Below, one piece after another: positions 26,642 through 35,146 of a stretch of DNA of 64,000 bases; the stretch's first letter is position 1, and each line of letters opens with the position of its first letter. The DNA comes from Sphingomonadales bacterium EhC05 (GTDB taxonomy: Bacteria; Pseudomonadota; Alphaproteobacteria; Sphingomonadales; Sphingomonadaceae), in assembly GCA_001650955.1 (NCBI GenBank), contig LXYP01000003.1:124001-188000 (forward strand), in the 5' to 3' direction. The notes under the pieces are model-generated. The model made no database searches. It was not told the DNA's origin and worked only from the letters and a program-made list of their open reading frames with translations. A program made the position numbers and the translations under genes.

Positions 26642-28645
26642 ATGATGTCGGCTTTCCTTCGGCCTGCGGTATGGAGCCAACGCGCTGCGATGTTCGCGGC
26701 CGCGCTTGCGCTCGGTCTGATGGCTCTACCGTCGGCGATCTCGGCGGCGAGCGAAGGCAATGCAGATGCGCGCGCGGCCTTCGCCAATGCCGAACGCTTC
26801 CAGACCGGTGGCGATGTCCGCTCGGCGCGTATCGAACTGATGAACGCGATCAAAGCCGACCCGCAATGGATTGATGCCCGGGTGGCGCAGGCCGAAATTC
26901 TGTTGATGCTGTTCGACGGCATCGCGGCAGAAGCGGAATTGCAGCAGGCGTTTGATCTCGGACTGGAGCCCAGGACGGTGCGCCATCTTTATGGCCATGC
27001 CTTGCAGCTGCAGGGCAAGTTGCGCAGAGCCAAGGAGCAGCTGCTGGCGGACGATATTCCGCTCGCTCACCATGGCTATGCAGCGCGGGTCATGGGGCGG
27101 GTCGCCCTGCAATTGGGTGATGATGTCCTTGCCAGCCAGTCATTTGACCGTGCGATCAAGTTGAATGGCGATGATTCCGGTCTCTGGGTCGATATCGCGC
27201 GCTTCCGCTTTGATTTTGGTGATCAGGCCGGCGCGATCAATGCTGTCGATGAAGCGGTCAAGCTCGATCCCAATAATGTTCGTGCGCTGCAATATCGCGG
27301 CGAGCTGCTGCGCTTTCAATTCGGACTGGGCGCCGCATTGCCATGGTTTGAACGCGGGTTGCAGATCGACCCGTATGATGTGCTGCTGCTGACCGAATAT
27401 GCCGCCACGCTGGGCGACATGGGCCGGATGAAGGACATGCTGGCCGTCGCCCGCAAGATTATCGCGCTGGACGGGAAAAATCCCCGCGCATTTTTCATGC
27501 AGGCGGTGCTCGCGGCCCGGGCCGGAAAATATGATCTCGCCCGGATATTGATGCAAAAGACCGAAGGGTCAATCGACGGGCTGCCCGCGGTCCTGCTGGT
27601 ACAGGGCATTATCGAACAGGGCGAGGGCAATTATAATGCCGCCGCAGATAAGTTCAGGCGCCTGATTGCAGTGCAGCCCCAAAACCGCCACGCCCAGAAT
27701 CTCTTGGCGCGTTCGCTCTATCTGAATGGCAAGGCGGAAGCCGCGGTCGAAATTCTCAAACCGCGAGTCTATCGCAGCGGCGCCGAGCCTTATGCCATGT
27801 GGCTGGCGGGCAGGGCGCTGGAAGCGATGGATGAACGCGATCAGGCGATCAATATTTTCAACCGCGCGGCGGCGCATGATGTCGGCAATCAGACGGCGTT
27901 TAAACCCGAGACCCCGCTGAATATTCTTCGTGCGGAAGCCTCGCGCAAACCCAATGATGCGCGCGTGATGGTGCCCTATATTCGGGCGCTCTATGACGCT
28001 GGAAAATTCCCGGCCGCTTATGGTCAGGCGAAACGTCTGCAGGCGGCCAATCCGGGAGCCAGCGCGGCCCATATTCTGGTTGCCGATGTCGCGATGACGA
28101 TGCGCGACTATGATGAAGCGCTGGATGCTTTGGGCAAGGCCCGGCAGATTCAATTTTCGGAACCGGTGATGCTGCGGATGGTCGAGGCGCTTCGGGAACA
28201 GGGCGAGTTTCAGCAATCGGGTGAGCTATTGGCACAATATCTCACCTATAATCCGAACAATATTTCGGGCCTGCGATGGATGGCCTATGCGCATCTTGAG
28301 ACAGAGAGCTGGAGCGTTGCGGCCAATATATTGGAAAATCTGCGCAAGCGACTGGGTGAAAATGACGCGTTGATCATGGCGGGTCTGGCGCAGGCCTATA
28401 CCGGTCTGGGGCAATCGGAAAAAGCCATTGAAGCGGGCCGGATCGCCTATCGGGTGCAGCCGTCCAGTCCGGTCGTGTCTCACCTGTTTGGCCGGGCCCT
28501 GATGACCAATCCCGAGCGGATAGATGATGCAGTCGCTATGCTCGAGAAAGCGGTCACGATCGTTCCGGAGAATAGCATGTATCGCACCAGCCTGAAGCAG
28601 GCCCATGCGTCATTGAAAAAAGATCGCGTCGAAGCGAAAAGCTAA
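26642..28645 (+). CDS. prsT: TPR-repeat protein PrsT of the PEP-CTERM/EPS system
   Basis: A 667-residue protein of repeated tetratricopeptide units with an N-terminal signal peptide (AAMFAAALALGLMALPSAISA-A). TPR helices run almost the whole length, for example RSARIELMNAIKADPQWIDA near residue 60 and EKAIEAGRIAYRVQPSSPVV near 600. It resembles the PEP-CTERM-linked TPR proteins thought to support assembly or export of exopolysaccharide in the periplasm. It begins three bases after the prsR stop, with a tandem ATG-ATG start. It converges on the GntR gene with a 7-base gap and no terminator hairpin. Confidence 0.93.
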   Translation: MMSAFLRPAVWSQRAAMFAAALALGLMALPSAISAASEGNADARAAFANAERFQTGGDVRSARIELMNAIKADPQWIDARVAQAEILLMLFDGIAAEAELQQAFDLGLEPRTVRHLYGHALQLQGKLRRAKEQLLADDIPLAHHGYAARVMGRVALQLGDDVLASQSFDRAIKLNGDDSGLWVDIARFRFDFGDQAGAINAVDEAVKLDPNNVRALQYRGELLRFQFGLGAALPWFERGLQIDPYDVLLLTEYAATLGDMGRMKDMLAVARKIIALDGKNPRAFFMQAVLAARAGKYDLARILMQKTEGSIDGLPAVLLVQGIIEQGEGNYNAAADKFRRLIAVQPQNRHAQNLLARSLYLNGKAEAAVEILKPRVYRSGAEPYAMWLAGRALEAMDERDQAINIFNRAAAHDVGNQTAFKPETPLNILRAEASRKPNDARVMVPYIRALYDAGKFPAAYGQAKRLQAANPGASAAHILVADVAMTMRDYDEALDALGKARQIQFSEPVMLRMVEALREQGEFQQSGELLAQYLTYNPNNISGLRWMAYAHLETESWSVAANILENLRKRLGENDALIMAGLAQAYTGLGQSEKAIEAGRIAYRVQPSSPVVSHLFGRALMTNPERIDDAVAMLEKAVTIVPENSMYRTSLKQAHASLKKDRVEAKS

Positions 28646-28652
28646 GACAGGC

Positions 28653-28997
28653 TCAAGCGTCGGTTTTTTTAAGATCGTCAATCTTCAAGTCGAGACGCCG
28701 CATCTGACGCTCGATCGGTGGCCAGACATTCTGAATGAAGTCGGTCCGCTGGGCTTCACGCAATTTGTCCTTGGCACCCTCAGCGACAAACATGCCAACC
28801 CCGCGTTTGACCGTCACCAGTCCGTCTTCCTGAAAGCCTTGATAGGCTTTTGCCACGGTTAGCGGGTTGGCACCCTGCGCGGCGGCAAAGGCTCGGACAG
28901 AAGGCAACATATCGCCTTCACGATAATCTCCATCGAGAATCGACTCCGAAATTTTATCACGCAATTTCAGATAGACGGGCTTGCTTGCATTGTTCAT
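28653..28997 (-). CDS. GntR-family transcriptional regulator (YtrA type)
   Basis: A 114-residue regulator consisting of an N-terminal GntR winged helix (PVYLKLRDKISESILDGDY, then MLPSVRAFAAAQGANPLTVA and GLVTVKRGVGMFV) and a short C-terminal helical tail. The small size and lack of an effector domain fit the YtrA subgroup, which often controls ABC transporter genes. No such target adjoins it. The nitroreductase gene lies upstream on the same strand, about 80 bases away. Confidence 0.9.
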   Translation of the reverse strand: MNNASKPVYLKLRDKISESILDGDYREGDMLPSVRAFAAAQGANPLTVAKAYQGFQEDGLVTVKRGVGMFVAEGAKDKLREAQRTDFIQNVWPPIERQMRRLDLKIDDLKKTDA

Positions 28998-29078
28998 GCT
29001 GCTTCACTGCCATAATACAGCGAGGCAGGCAAGGGATAAGTCCTAATTTCTCTGATGTTTAGTATCAAAAGAAACCGG

Positions 29079-29681
29079 TCAGTGACCAGCTTCATGGACC
29101 CATTTTGACAAGACGGACGACAGTTCTGGTCGCGGCCGCTCTTGCAAAGGCGTATTGGAACTGCCCAGGTAGATGAAGCCAGCAATTTTTGCCGGCGCGG
29201 CTGCGAAGAGATTCCGCACATCTGCACTATACGCCGGCCAGCCGGTTATCCAGCCGCCGACAAAGCCCATGGCATGGGCGGCATGGAGCAAGTTCATCGC
29301 AAATGCTCCGCAGCTCAACTCCTGTTCCCAGAGCGGGATTTTCGATGATTCCACGGGTACGGACAGGAGGATCAGCAGCGCAGGGGCTTCATGCGCCATT
29401 GCGTCCAGGCCTTCCAGCTCCAGTCGTCCGGCATCCGGCTTCTCCTTCAAATAGGCCGATTTTACACCGTCCGCCAGTTGATCGCGCTGGTCGCTGGCAA
29501 CGGAAATGACTCGCCAGGGTGCAAGCTTGCCATGGTCGGGCGTCCGCATCGCCGTTGCGACCAATTGTTCGATCTGCGCGTCACTGGGTCCCGGCGATAT
29601 CATGTTGCGTGGCCGTCCGGATCGGCGGGTGGAAAAATAGGCCGACAGGCTGCTCATATCATTGAATTGGCTTTCACTCAT
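29079..29681 (-). CDS. Nitroreductase family protein
   Basis: An FMN-dependent nitroreductase-fold oxidoreductase of about 200 residues. The FMN phosphate-binding start is STRRSGRPRNMISPGP, with MRTPDHGKLAPWRVISV (the family's substrate/FMN segment) and a C-terminal GWITGWPAYSADVRNL and GFIYLGSSN. Members reduce nitroaromatics, quinones or flavins with NAD(P)H. The ATG at 29681 places the FMN motif at the usual distance from the N-terminus; the frame is open to a GTG at 29762 without a strong ribosome-binding site. The protein is soluble and cytoplasmic. Confidence 0.88.
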   Translation of the reverse strand: MSESQFNDMSSLSAYFSTRRSGRPRNMISPGPSDAQIEQLVATAMRTPDHGKLAPWRVISVASDQRDQLADGVKSAYLKEKPDAGRLELEGLDAMAHEAPALLILLSVPVESSKIPLWEQELSCGAFAMNLLHAAHAMGFVGGWITGWPAYSADVRNLFAAAPAKIAGFIYLGSSNTPLQERPRPELSSVLSKWVHEAGH

Positions 29682-29838
29682 GCCGGCTACTTTGGAATGT
29701 GGGAGCGCAATTGCAAGTGGATTTAGCAATAAACCAGTCTCGGTTGAAACAATCTGCTTCACTTGCCGATGTTTTTCATTAGGGTACCGTTCAACTGGGC
29801 TGCGATAGACAGTCTAAATCAATTGTCGGGGATTTTAT

Positions 29839-31431
29839 ATGGCGGGTGCATATTTGGAAGCTGGTGATGCTAGAGGTACATTCCTCGGACATCCCAAAGG
29901 CCTATTTGTTTTGTTTTTTGCGGAGATGTGGGAGCGGTTTTCTTACTATGGCATGCGCGCTCTGCTCATATTCTATCTGACGAAGCACTGGCTATTTTCG
30001 GATAGTGATTCCGGCATAATTTACGGCGCATATACCGCGCTTGTTTATATCACGCCCGTTGTCGGCGGCTATCTGGCAGACAAATATCTTGGTCAGCGAA
30101 AGGCAGTGCTCTTTGGAGCGGTATTGCTCACCCTAGGGCATTTCTTCATGGCCTTTGAGGGTGAAGCTGGCGTGGGGCATGTCGACAACCCGGTGATCAG
30201 TATTTTCTGGATGGCGTTGGCGCTCATCATTGTCGGGTCCGGCTTCCTGAAGGCCAATATCTCCGTGATTGTTGGCCAGCTTTATCCGCGGACCGATGTT
30301 CGCCGGGATGGTGCCTATACGATCTTCTATATGGGTATCAATCTGGGCGCAGCACTCGGCTCGCTGCTGTGCGGCTATATTGGCGAAACTTACGGTTGGT
30401 CATACGGATTTGGTCTGGCAGGCATCGGTATGTTGCTCGGCCTGATTGTATTCATCTGGGGCAAGCCATTATTGGTGGGTCGCGGCGAAGCAAAAGACCC
30501 CGAACTTTTGAACAAGCCGGTTGCTGGGATTAAGCTAGAATGGTGGATGTACATCATTGGCGTCGGCATGGTGGTCTTGTGCTGGCTCGCTATCCAGTTC
30601 CAGAGTCTGGTCACATATGTTCTCGGCATATTTGGCGGTGCTTTGGTCATCTATGTGCTGTTCACGGCAGTAACCAAACTGGCAGCTGAGGAGCGGGATC
30701 GGATTATCGCAGCGATGTTCCTGATCCTAACCTCGATCATTTTCTGGGCGTTGTTCGAACAGGCTGGGTCGTCACTCAATCTGTTCACCGACCGTCATGT
30801 TGATCGTGCGGGTGTTCCGGCCTCAACCTTCCAGTCGATCAATGCGATCTACATCATTCTTCTGGCTCCGGTTTTTGCGACGCTTTGGACGGTCATGGGA
30901 CGCAAAGGGATAGAGCCTTCAGCTCCATTTAAATTTGGAATGGGCGTGGTGCAGGTTGGTCTCGGGTTCCTTGTACTGGTCTGGGGTGCGCAGTCAGTTG
31001 GCCTGGAAAACGCAACGCCAGTGATCTTCATTTTCCTGATTTACCTCTTGCACACGACCGGTGAGCTTTGCCTGTCTCCAGTGGGACTATCGGCGATGAA
31101 CCGGCTGGCTCCGGCACATATGGCCAGCTTGATCATGGGAACTTGGTTTTTTGCTTCAGCAACCGGAAATCTGGCGGCTGGCGCAATCGCATCTGCAACA
31201 GGTGCAGAAGGCGTTGGCGAAGAAGCCGGTAAACAGGTTGTGATTGACGTCTATTCGACAATCGGCTGGGTTGCGATTGCTGTGGGTGTCGGCGTTCTGG
31301 TGATCTCGCCATTGATCAAGAAACTTATGCATCTTGATACGCTGGTTGATGATGAGGATGGCGGTCTGGAAGGGCAAAGCGAATTTGGTGAACCAGCAGC
31401 AGCCGGTATCCATCCAACAACGAAATCTTAA
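29839..31431 (+). CDS. POT family proton-coupled oligopeptide transporter
   Basis: A 530-residue transporter with about 14 transmembrane segments. The POT/PTR2 signatures are visible: FFAEMWERFSYYGMRALLIF near residue 30 (ExxERxxYY proton-coupling motif) and FYMGINLGAALGSLLCGYIG near residue 160. It imports di- and tripeptides with protons. A ribosome-binding site (GGGGATT) precedes the ATG. Sixteen bases after its stop begins a pair of exported amidohydrolase genes on the same strand, suggesting a peptide-use operon. Confidence 0.95.
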   Translation: MAGAYLEAGDARGTFLGHPKGLFVLFFAEMWERFSYYGMRALLIFYLTKHWLFSDSDSGIIYGAYTALVYITPVVGGYLADKYLGQRKAVLFGAVLLTLGHFFMAFEGEAGVGHVDNPVISIFWMALALIIVGSGFLKANISVIVGQLYPRTDVRRDGAYTIFYMGINLGAALGSLLCGYIGETYGWSYGFGLAGIGMLLGLIVFIWGKPLLVGRGEAKDPELLNKPVAGIKLEWWMYIIGVGMVVLCWLAIQFQSLVTYVLGIFGGALVIYVLFTAVTKLAAEERDRIIAAMFLILTSIIFWALFEQAGSSLNLFTDRHVDRAGVPASTFQSINAIYIILLAPVFATLWTVMGRKGIEPSAPFKFGMGVVQVGLGFLVLVWGAQSVGLENATPVIFIFLIYLLHTTGELCLSPVGLSAMNRLAPAHMASLIMGTWFFASATGNLAAGAIASATGAEGVGEEAGKQVVIDVYSTIGWVAIAVGVGVLVISPLIKKLMHLDTLVDDEDGGLEGQSEFGEPAAAGIHPTTKS

Positions 31432-31447
31432 GCTAAAGGGGTTGTAC

Positions 31448-32851
31448 ATGAAATTTGGGGCTTTGCTGGCGGTTGTCGCGGGCGGAATGGCAGTGACCGG
31501 TTGCGCGGCCACTGCCGCTGAGAGAAATACGGCCAGCGCTTCGAGCGCTTCAACCAAAGCCGCGGAGCCCGCGAAAATTGCTTTCCCGTCGACCTATAGA
31601 GCTTATCCGTCAACACCCACGGCTGTCACTGGTGTGACCATATATGACGGGGAGGGTGGTCGCATCGATAACGGCACTGTCTTCATGTCGGGTGGCAAGA
31701 TCAACTCGGTTGGTGGCCCGGATACCGCGATACCGGCGGATGTGATGATCCTCGACGGCAGCGGAAAATACGTCACTCCCGGCATCATCGATGTGCACAG
31801 TCATTTGGGGGACTATCCAACACCGAGCGTATCCGCGCATAGCGACGGCAATGAAGCCACCTCGCCGGTTACTCCGCAAGTCTGGGCCGAACATAGTGTC
31901 TGGCCCCAGGACCCTGGTTTCTCGCGCGCGATGGCCAATGGCGGGATCACCTCGCTCCAGATTTTACCCGGATCAGCCAACCTGTTTGGCGGACGTTCGG
32001 CAACATTGAAAAATGTCCCTGCACGGACGGTGCAGGCGATGAAATTCCCTGGTGCGCCTTACGGAATGAAAATGGCATGCGGCGAAAATCCCAAACGGGT
32101 TTATGGTTCGCGTAGCCGCTTGCCATCAACCCGCATGGGCAATCTGGCGCTCAATCGGCAGACCTGGATTGATGCGCAGGCCTATCGCGACAAGCTGGAC
32201 GATGCCAAGCCGCCCAAACGGGATCTCGGCAAAGAAACTCTGGTCGGTGTCCTCGATGGCGAGATTTTGGTGCACAATCATTGCTATCGCGCCGATGAAC
32301 TCGCCCAGATCATCGATATGTCGAAAGAATTCGGCTATAAGGTTACGGCTTTTCATCACGCCGTGGAAAGCTACAAGATTGCCGATATCCTGGCTGAAGA
32401 AGGCATTTGTTCGGCTATCTGGGCCGACTGGTGGGGTTTCAAGATGGAAGCCTATGACGCCATCCCGGAAAATGCGGCCTTGTTGCAGCAGGCTGGAGCA
32501 TGCGTGATCATTCACTCTGATGATGAAAATCAAATCCAGCGCCTTAATCAAGAAGCCGCCAAGGCGCAGGCCGATGGCCGGGCGATGGGTATCGAAATCA
32601 GCGATGCCGAAGTGATCAAGTGGATCACCTATAATCCCGCCAAGGCGATGGGCATTGAAGAAATGACCGGCAGTCTGATGCCTGGCAAAATGGCCGATAT
32701 GGTGTTGTGGAACGGCGACCCGTTGAGCGTCTATTCCCGGCCTGAAAAAGTCTGGATTGACGGGGCTTTGATGTTTGACAGCAATGATCCGAAACGCAGG
32801 CCGGTGAGCGACTTCGAGCTTGGCCAGCCCGGTGAAGGAGACGTGAAATGA
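31448..32851 (+). CDS. Exported amidohydrolase, canonical member of a tandem pair (lipoprotein)
   Basis: A 467-residue amidohydrolase-superfamily protein of the imidazolonepropionase-like/Xaa-Pro dipeptidase-type group. The ATG at 31448 gives a lipoprotein signal peptide (LLAVVAGGMAVTGC) with AAAGGGG upstream. Metal motifs are intact: GIIDVHSHLGDYP (HxH, near residue 120), ILVHNHCYRADE, VTAFHHAVESYKI, and CVIIHSDDENQIQRLN. The C-terminus ends with GKMADMVLWNGDPLSVYS. Likely a periplasmic or membrane-tethered cyclic amidase or peptidase; the substrate is unknown. The following gene starts within its stop codon (ATGA). Confidence 0.92.
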   Translation: MKFGALLAVVAGGMAVTGCAATAAERNTASASSASTKAAEPAKIAFPSTYRAYPSTPTAVTGVTIYDGEGGRIDNGTVFMSGGKINSVGGPDTAIPADVMILDGSGKYVTPGIIDVHSHLGDYPTPSVSAHSDGNEATSPVTPQVWAEHSVWPQDPGFSRAMANGGITSLQILPGSANLFGGRSATLKNVPARTVQAMKFPGAPYGMKMACGENPKRVYGSRSRLPSTRMGNLALNRQTWIDAQAYRDKLDDAKPPKRDLGKETLVGVLDGEILVHNHCYRADELAQIIDMSKEFGYKVTAFHHAVESYKIADILAEEGICSAIWADWWGFKMEAYDAIPENAALLQQAGACVIIHSDDENQIQRLNQEAAKAQADGRAMGIEISDAEVIKWITYNPAKAMGIEEMTGSLMPGKMADMVLWNGDPLSVYSRPEKVWIDGALMFDSNDPKRRPVSDFELGQPGEGDVK

Positions 32852-34143
32852 ACCGTTTTACGCTATTCCTGACCGCTGCAGCCATGACCTTTGGCGGGCC
32901 AATTGCCGCGCAAACTGTCGCTATAACCGGCGGCAAGGTGATTGTCGGAGACGGCAGCGCACCGATAGAAGGTGGCACTGTGCTGATCCGCAATGACCGG
33001 GTTGTTGCTGCTGGCAGCAATGTCACTATTCCTGCTGATGCCCAGCGGATTGATGCAACTGGCAAATGGGTCACACCAGGCATATTCGCAGGTTTCAGCC
33101 GGGTCGGTCTGGTTGAAGTTGGCGCCGTGCGCCAAACCAACGACAGCAATGCAGGGGACAGTGTGTTTTCGGCCGCGCTTGACGTGCAATATGCGATCAA
33201 TCCCTTTGCGTCCCCGATAGCGGTCAACCGTGCTGCTGGCGTAACCCGGGCCGTGGTTTCGCCGAGCACCGGCTCATCGATTTTTGGTGGCTATGGCGCG
33301 GTGATTGATCTTGGTCAGGATGAAAATCCGATTACCAGGGCGCGGGCCTTTCAATTTGTGGAACTGGGCGAAACCGGTCATCGCAGGGCAGGCGGCAGCC
33401 GTGCTGCGGCGCATATTCATTTCCGCGCGTTGCTGAACGAGGCGCGGACCTATGCCCGCAATCCTGCGGCATTTGACAGCGACCTGCTCAAGGCATCGGA
33501 TGCCAAGGCGCTGTTGCCAGTGATCAATGGCCAGACCAAATTGCTGGTCCATGTCGAAAGCGCCAATGATATTTTGAAGGTGCTTGAGCTGCGCAAGGAT
33601 TTTCCGGCGCTCAAGATGGTGCTGGTTGGCGTCAATGAAGGCTGGCGTGTGGCCGATCATATCGCCGCTTCGGGCGTTCCAGTATTGGCCTCGGCACTCA
33701 GCGACCTGCCTTATGGCTTTGAAGACCTCGCGGCGACCCAATCCAATATTGGCCGGATGAAAGATGCCGGGGTGAAGGTTGCGATTGGCATGATCAATGA
33801 CCGGGACGCGCATCAACTGCGCTACTCGGTGCAATATGCCGGCAATCTGGTGGCGCTGAACAAGGTGCCGCGGGCAACTGGCCTGACCTGGGATGAAGCC
33901 TTTGCGGCAATCAGTTCAGGACCGGCAGAGATCATGGGAATGGGCGCGCAATTGGGCTCGCTAAAGGCTGGTCGCAAGGCCGATGTGGTGATCTGGACCG
34001 GCGACCCGCTGGAACTGTCGACACAGGTTGAAAAGGTGATGATTGACGGGGTGGTGCAAACTTTGTCCAATCGTCAGCAACGTTTGCGGGATCGCTATCG
34101 CAATCCAACGCCAGGCGCGTTGCCCAAGGCCTATGACCGTTGA
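32848..34143 (+). CDS. Exported amidohydrolase-like protein lacking the HxH metal motif
   Basis: A 431-residue paralogue of the preceding protein with a signal peptide ending GGPIAAQ. It shares the N-terminal beta-sandwich (TGGKVIVGDGSAPIEGGTVL) and the C-terminal GRKADVVIWTGDPLELSTQ, but where the family has HxH it reads PGIFAGFSRVGLVEVG. A later histidine survives in KLLVHVESANDI. Loss of the first metal ligands suggests a regulatory or structural partner of the upstream enzyme, perhaps in a heteromeric complex. The ATGA overlap indicates coupled translation in near-equal amounts. Family assignment is firm; role is inference. Confidence 0.88.
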   Translation: MNRFTLFLTAAAMTFGGPIAAQTVAITGGKVIVGDGSAPIEGGTVLIRNDRVVAAGSNVTIPADAQRIDATGKWVTPGIFAGFSRVGLVEVGAVRQTNDSNAGDSVFSAALDVQYAINPFASPIAVNRAAGVTRAVVSPSTGSSIFGGYGAVIDLGQDENPITRARAFQFVELGETGHRRAGGSRAAAHIHFRALLNEARTYARNPAAFDSDLLKASDAKALLPVINGQTKLLVHVESANDILKVLELRKDFPALKMVLVGVNEGWRVADHIAASGVPVLASALSDLPYGFEDLAATQSNIGRMKDAGVKVAIGMINDRDAHQLRYSVQYAGNLVALNKVPRATGLTWDEAFAAISSGPAEIMGMGAQLGSLKAGRKADVVIWTGDPLELSTQVEKVMIDGVVQTLSNRQQRLRDRYRNPTPGALPKAYDR

Positions 34144-34153
34144 AAGCTAGGTT

Positions 34154-35146
34154 TTAGAGCCTAACCATCGACATCATCCGGTCGCCATAGCGCGGTCCGG
34201 CGGTGCCACCGACAGGTGCGGCTTTTTCCAACTCATCAAGGTCCTCTGCGGTCAATCCGACATCGACCGCGGCCATGCTGTCTTCCAAGGTTGCCCGCCG
34301 CTTTGAGCCGGGAATCGGGACGATGAAATCACCCTGTGCCAACAGCCATGCAAGCGCGATTTGCGCCGGCGAACAGCTATGACGCTGCGCGACAACTTTG
34401 ACAACTTCGACCAGCTTCATATTGATATCGAAATTTTCTTCCGAATAGCGTGGATCATTGCGGCGATAATCATTTTCCGGAAGATCCTCCCGACTGGTGA
34501 TCTGCCCGGTGAGAAAGCCTCGGCCCAGCGGACTATAAGGCACGAAACCGATATTTAAATCCTGACAAAGCGGAAGAATCTCATTCTCAATACTCCGTTC
34601 CCAAAGGGAATATTCAGATTGCAGTGCAGAAATGGGATGTGTGGCATGCGCCTTTTTCAAAGTCTCTGCGCCTGCTTCGGATAGCCCGAGATAGCGCACT
34701 TTTCCTTCGTTCACGAGGTCTGCCATTGCGCCGACACTATCCTCAATCGGAACATTGGGATCCACCCGATGCTGGTAGAATAGATCAATCGTATCAATGC
34801 CTAGGCGCTGGAGCGAGCCTTCGCAGGCGCGCCGAATATTTGCAGGACTGGAATCAACCCCGGTCATTTTGCCATCCTGAAACGCAAAGCCAAATTTGGT
34901 TGCGACAATCAGCCGCTCGCGTCGTCCCCTGATCGCCTGACCGAGAAGCTCTTCATTGATGTGCGGACCATATACTTCCGCCGTATCAAAAAAGGTCACG
35001 CCCAGTTCAATGGCCCGATCAATCGTCGCCAAACTTTCTGCCCGGTTTGCTTGTCCATACATGCCCGTGCCGATCCCAGCCATCGGCATGCACCCTAGAC
35101 CTAGCGCGGAGACTTCGAGCTCTTCACCCAGCTTGCGATATTTCAT
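34154..35146 (-). CDS. Aldo/keto reductase
   Basis: A 330-residue NADPH-dependent aldo/keto reductase (TIM barrel). Catalytic-tetrad regions are visible: Asp and Tyr in FFDTAEVYGPHINEE, Lys in LIVATKFGFAF and His in LFYQHRVDPNV. The nucleotide-binding C-terminal segment is IVPIPGSKRRATLEDSM. It resembles YakC/AKR13-type enzymes that reduce aldehydes; the substrate is unknown. The ATG overlaps the TGA of the symporter gene (ATGA), so the two are coupled. Confidence 0.92.
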   Translation of the reverse strand: MKYRKLGEELEVSALGLGCMPMAGIGTGMYGQANRAESLATIDRAIELGVTFFDTAEVYGPHINEELLGQAIRGRRERLIVATKFGFAFQDGKMTGVDSSPANIRRACEGSLQRLGIDTIDLFYQHRVDPNVPIEDSVGAMADLVNEGKVRYLGLSEAGAETLKKAHATHPISALQSEYSLWERSIENEILPLCQDLNIGFVPYSPLGRGFLTGQITSREDLPENDYRRNDPRYSEENFDINMKLVEVVKVVAQRHSCSPAQIALAWLLAQGDFIVPIPGSKRRATLEDSMAAVDVGLTAEDLDELEKAAPVGGTAGPRYGDRMMSMVRL

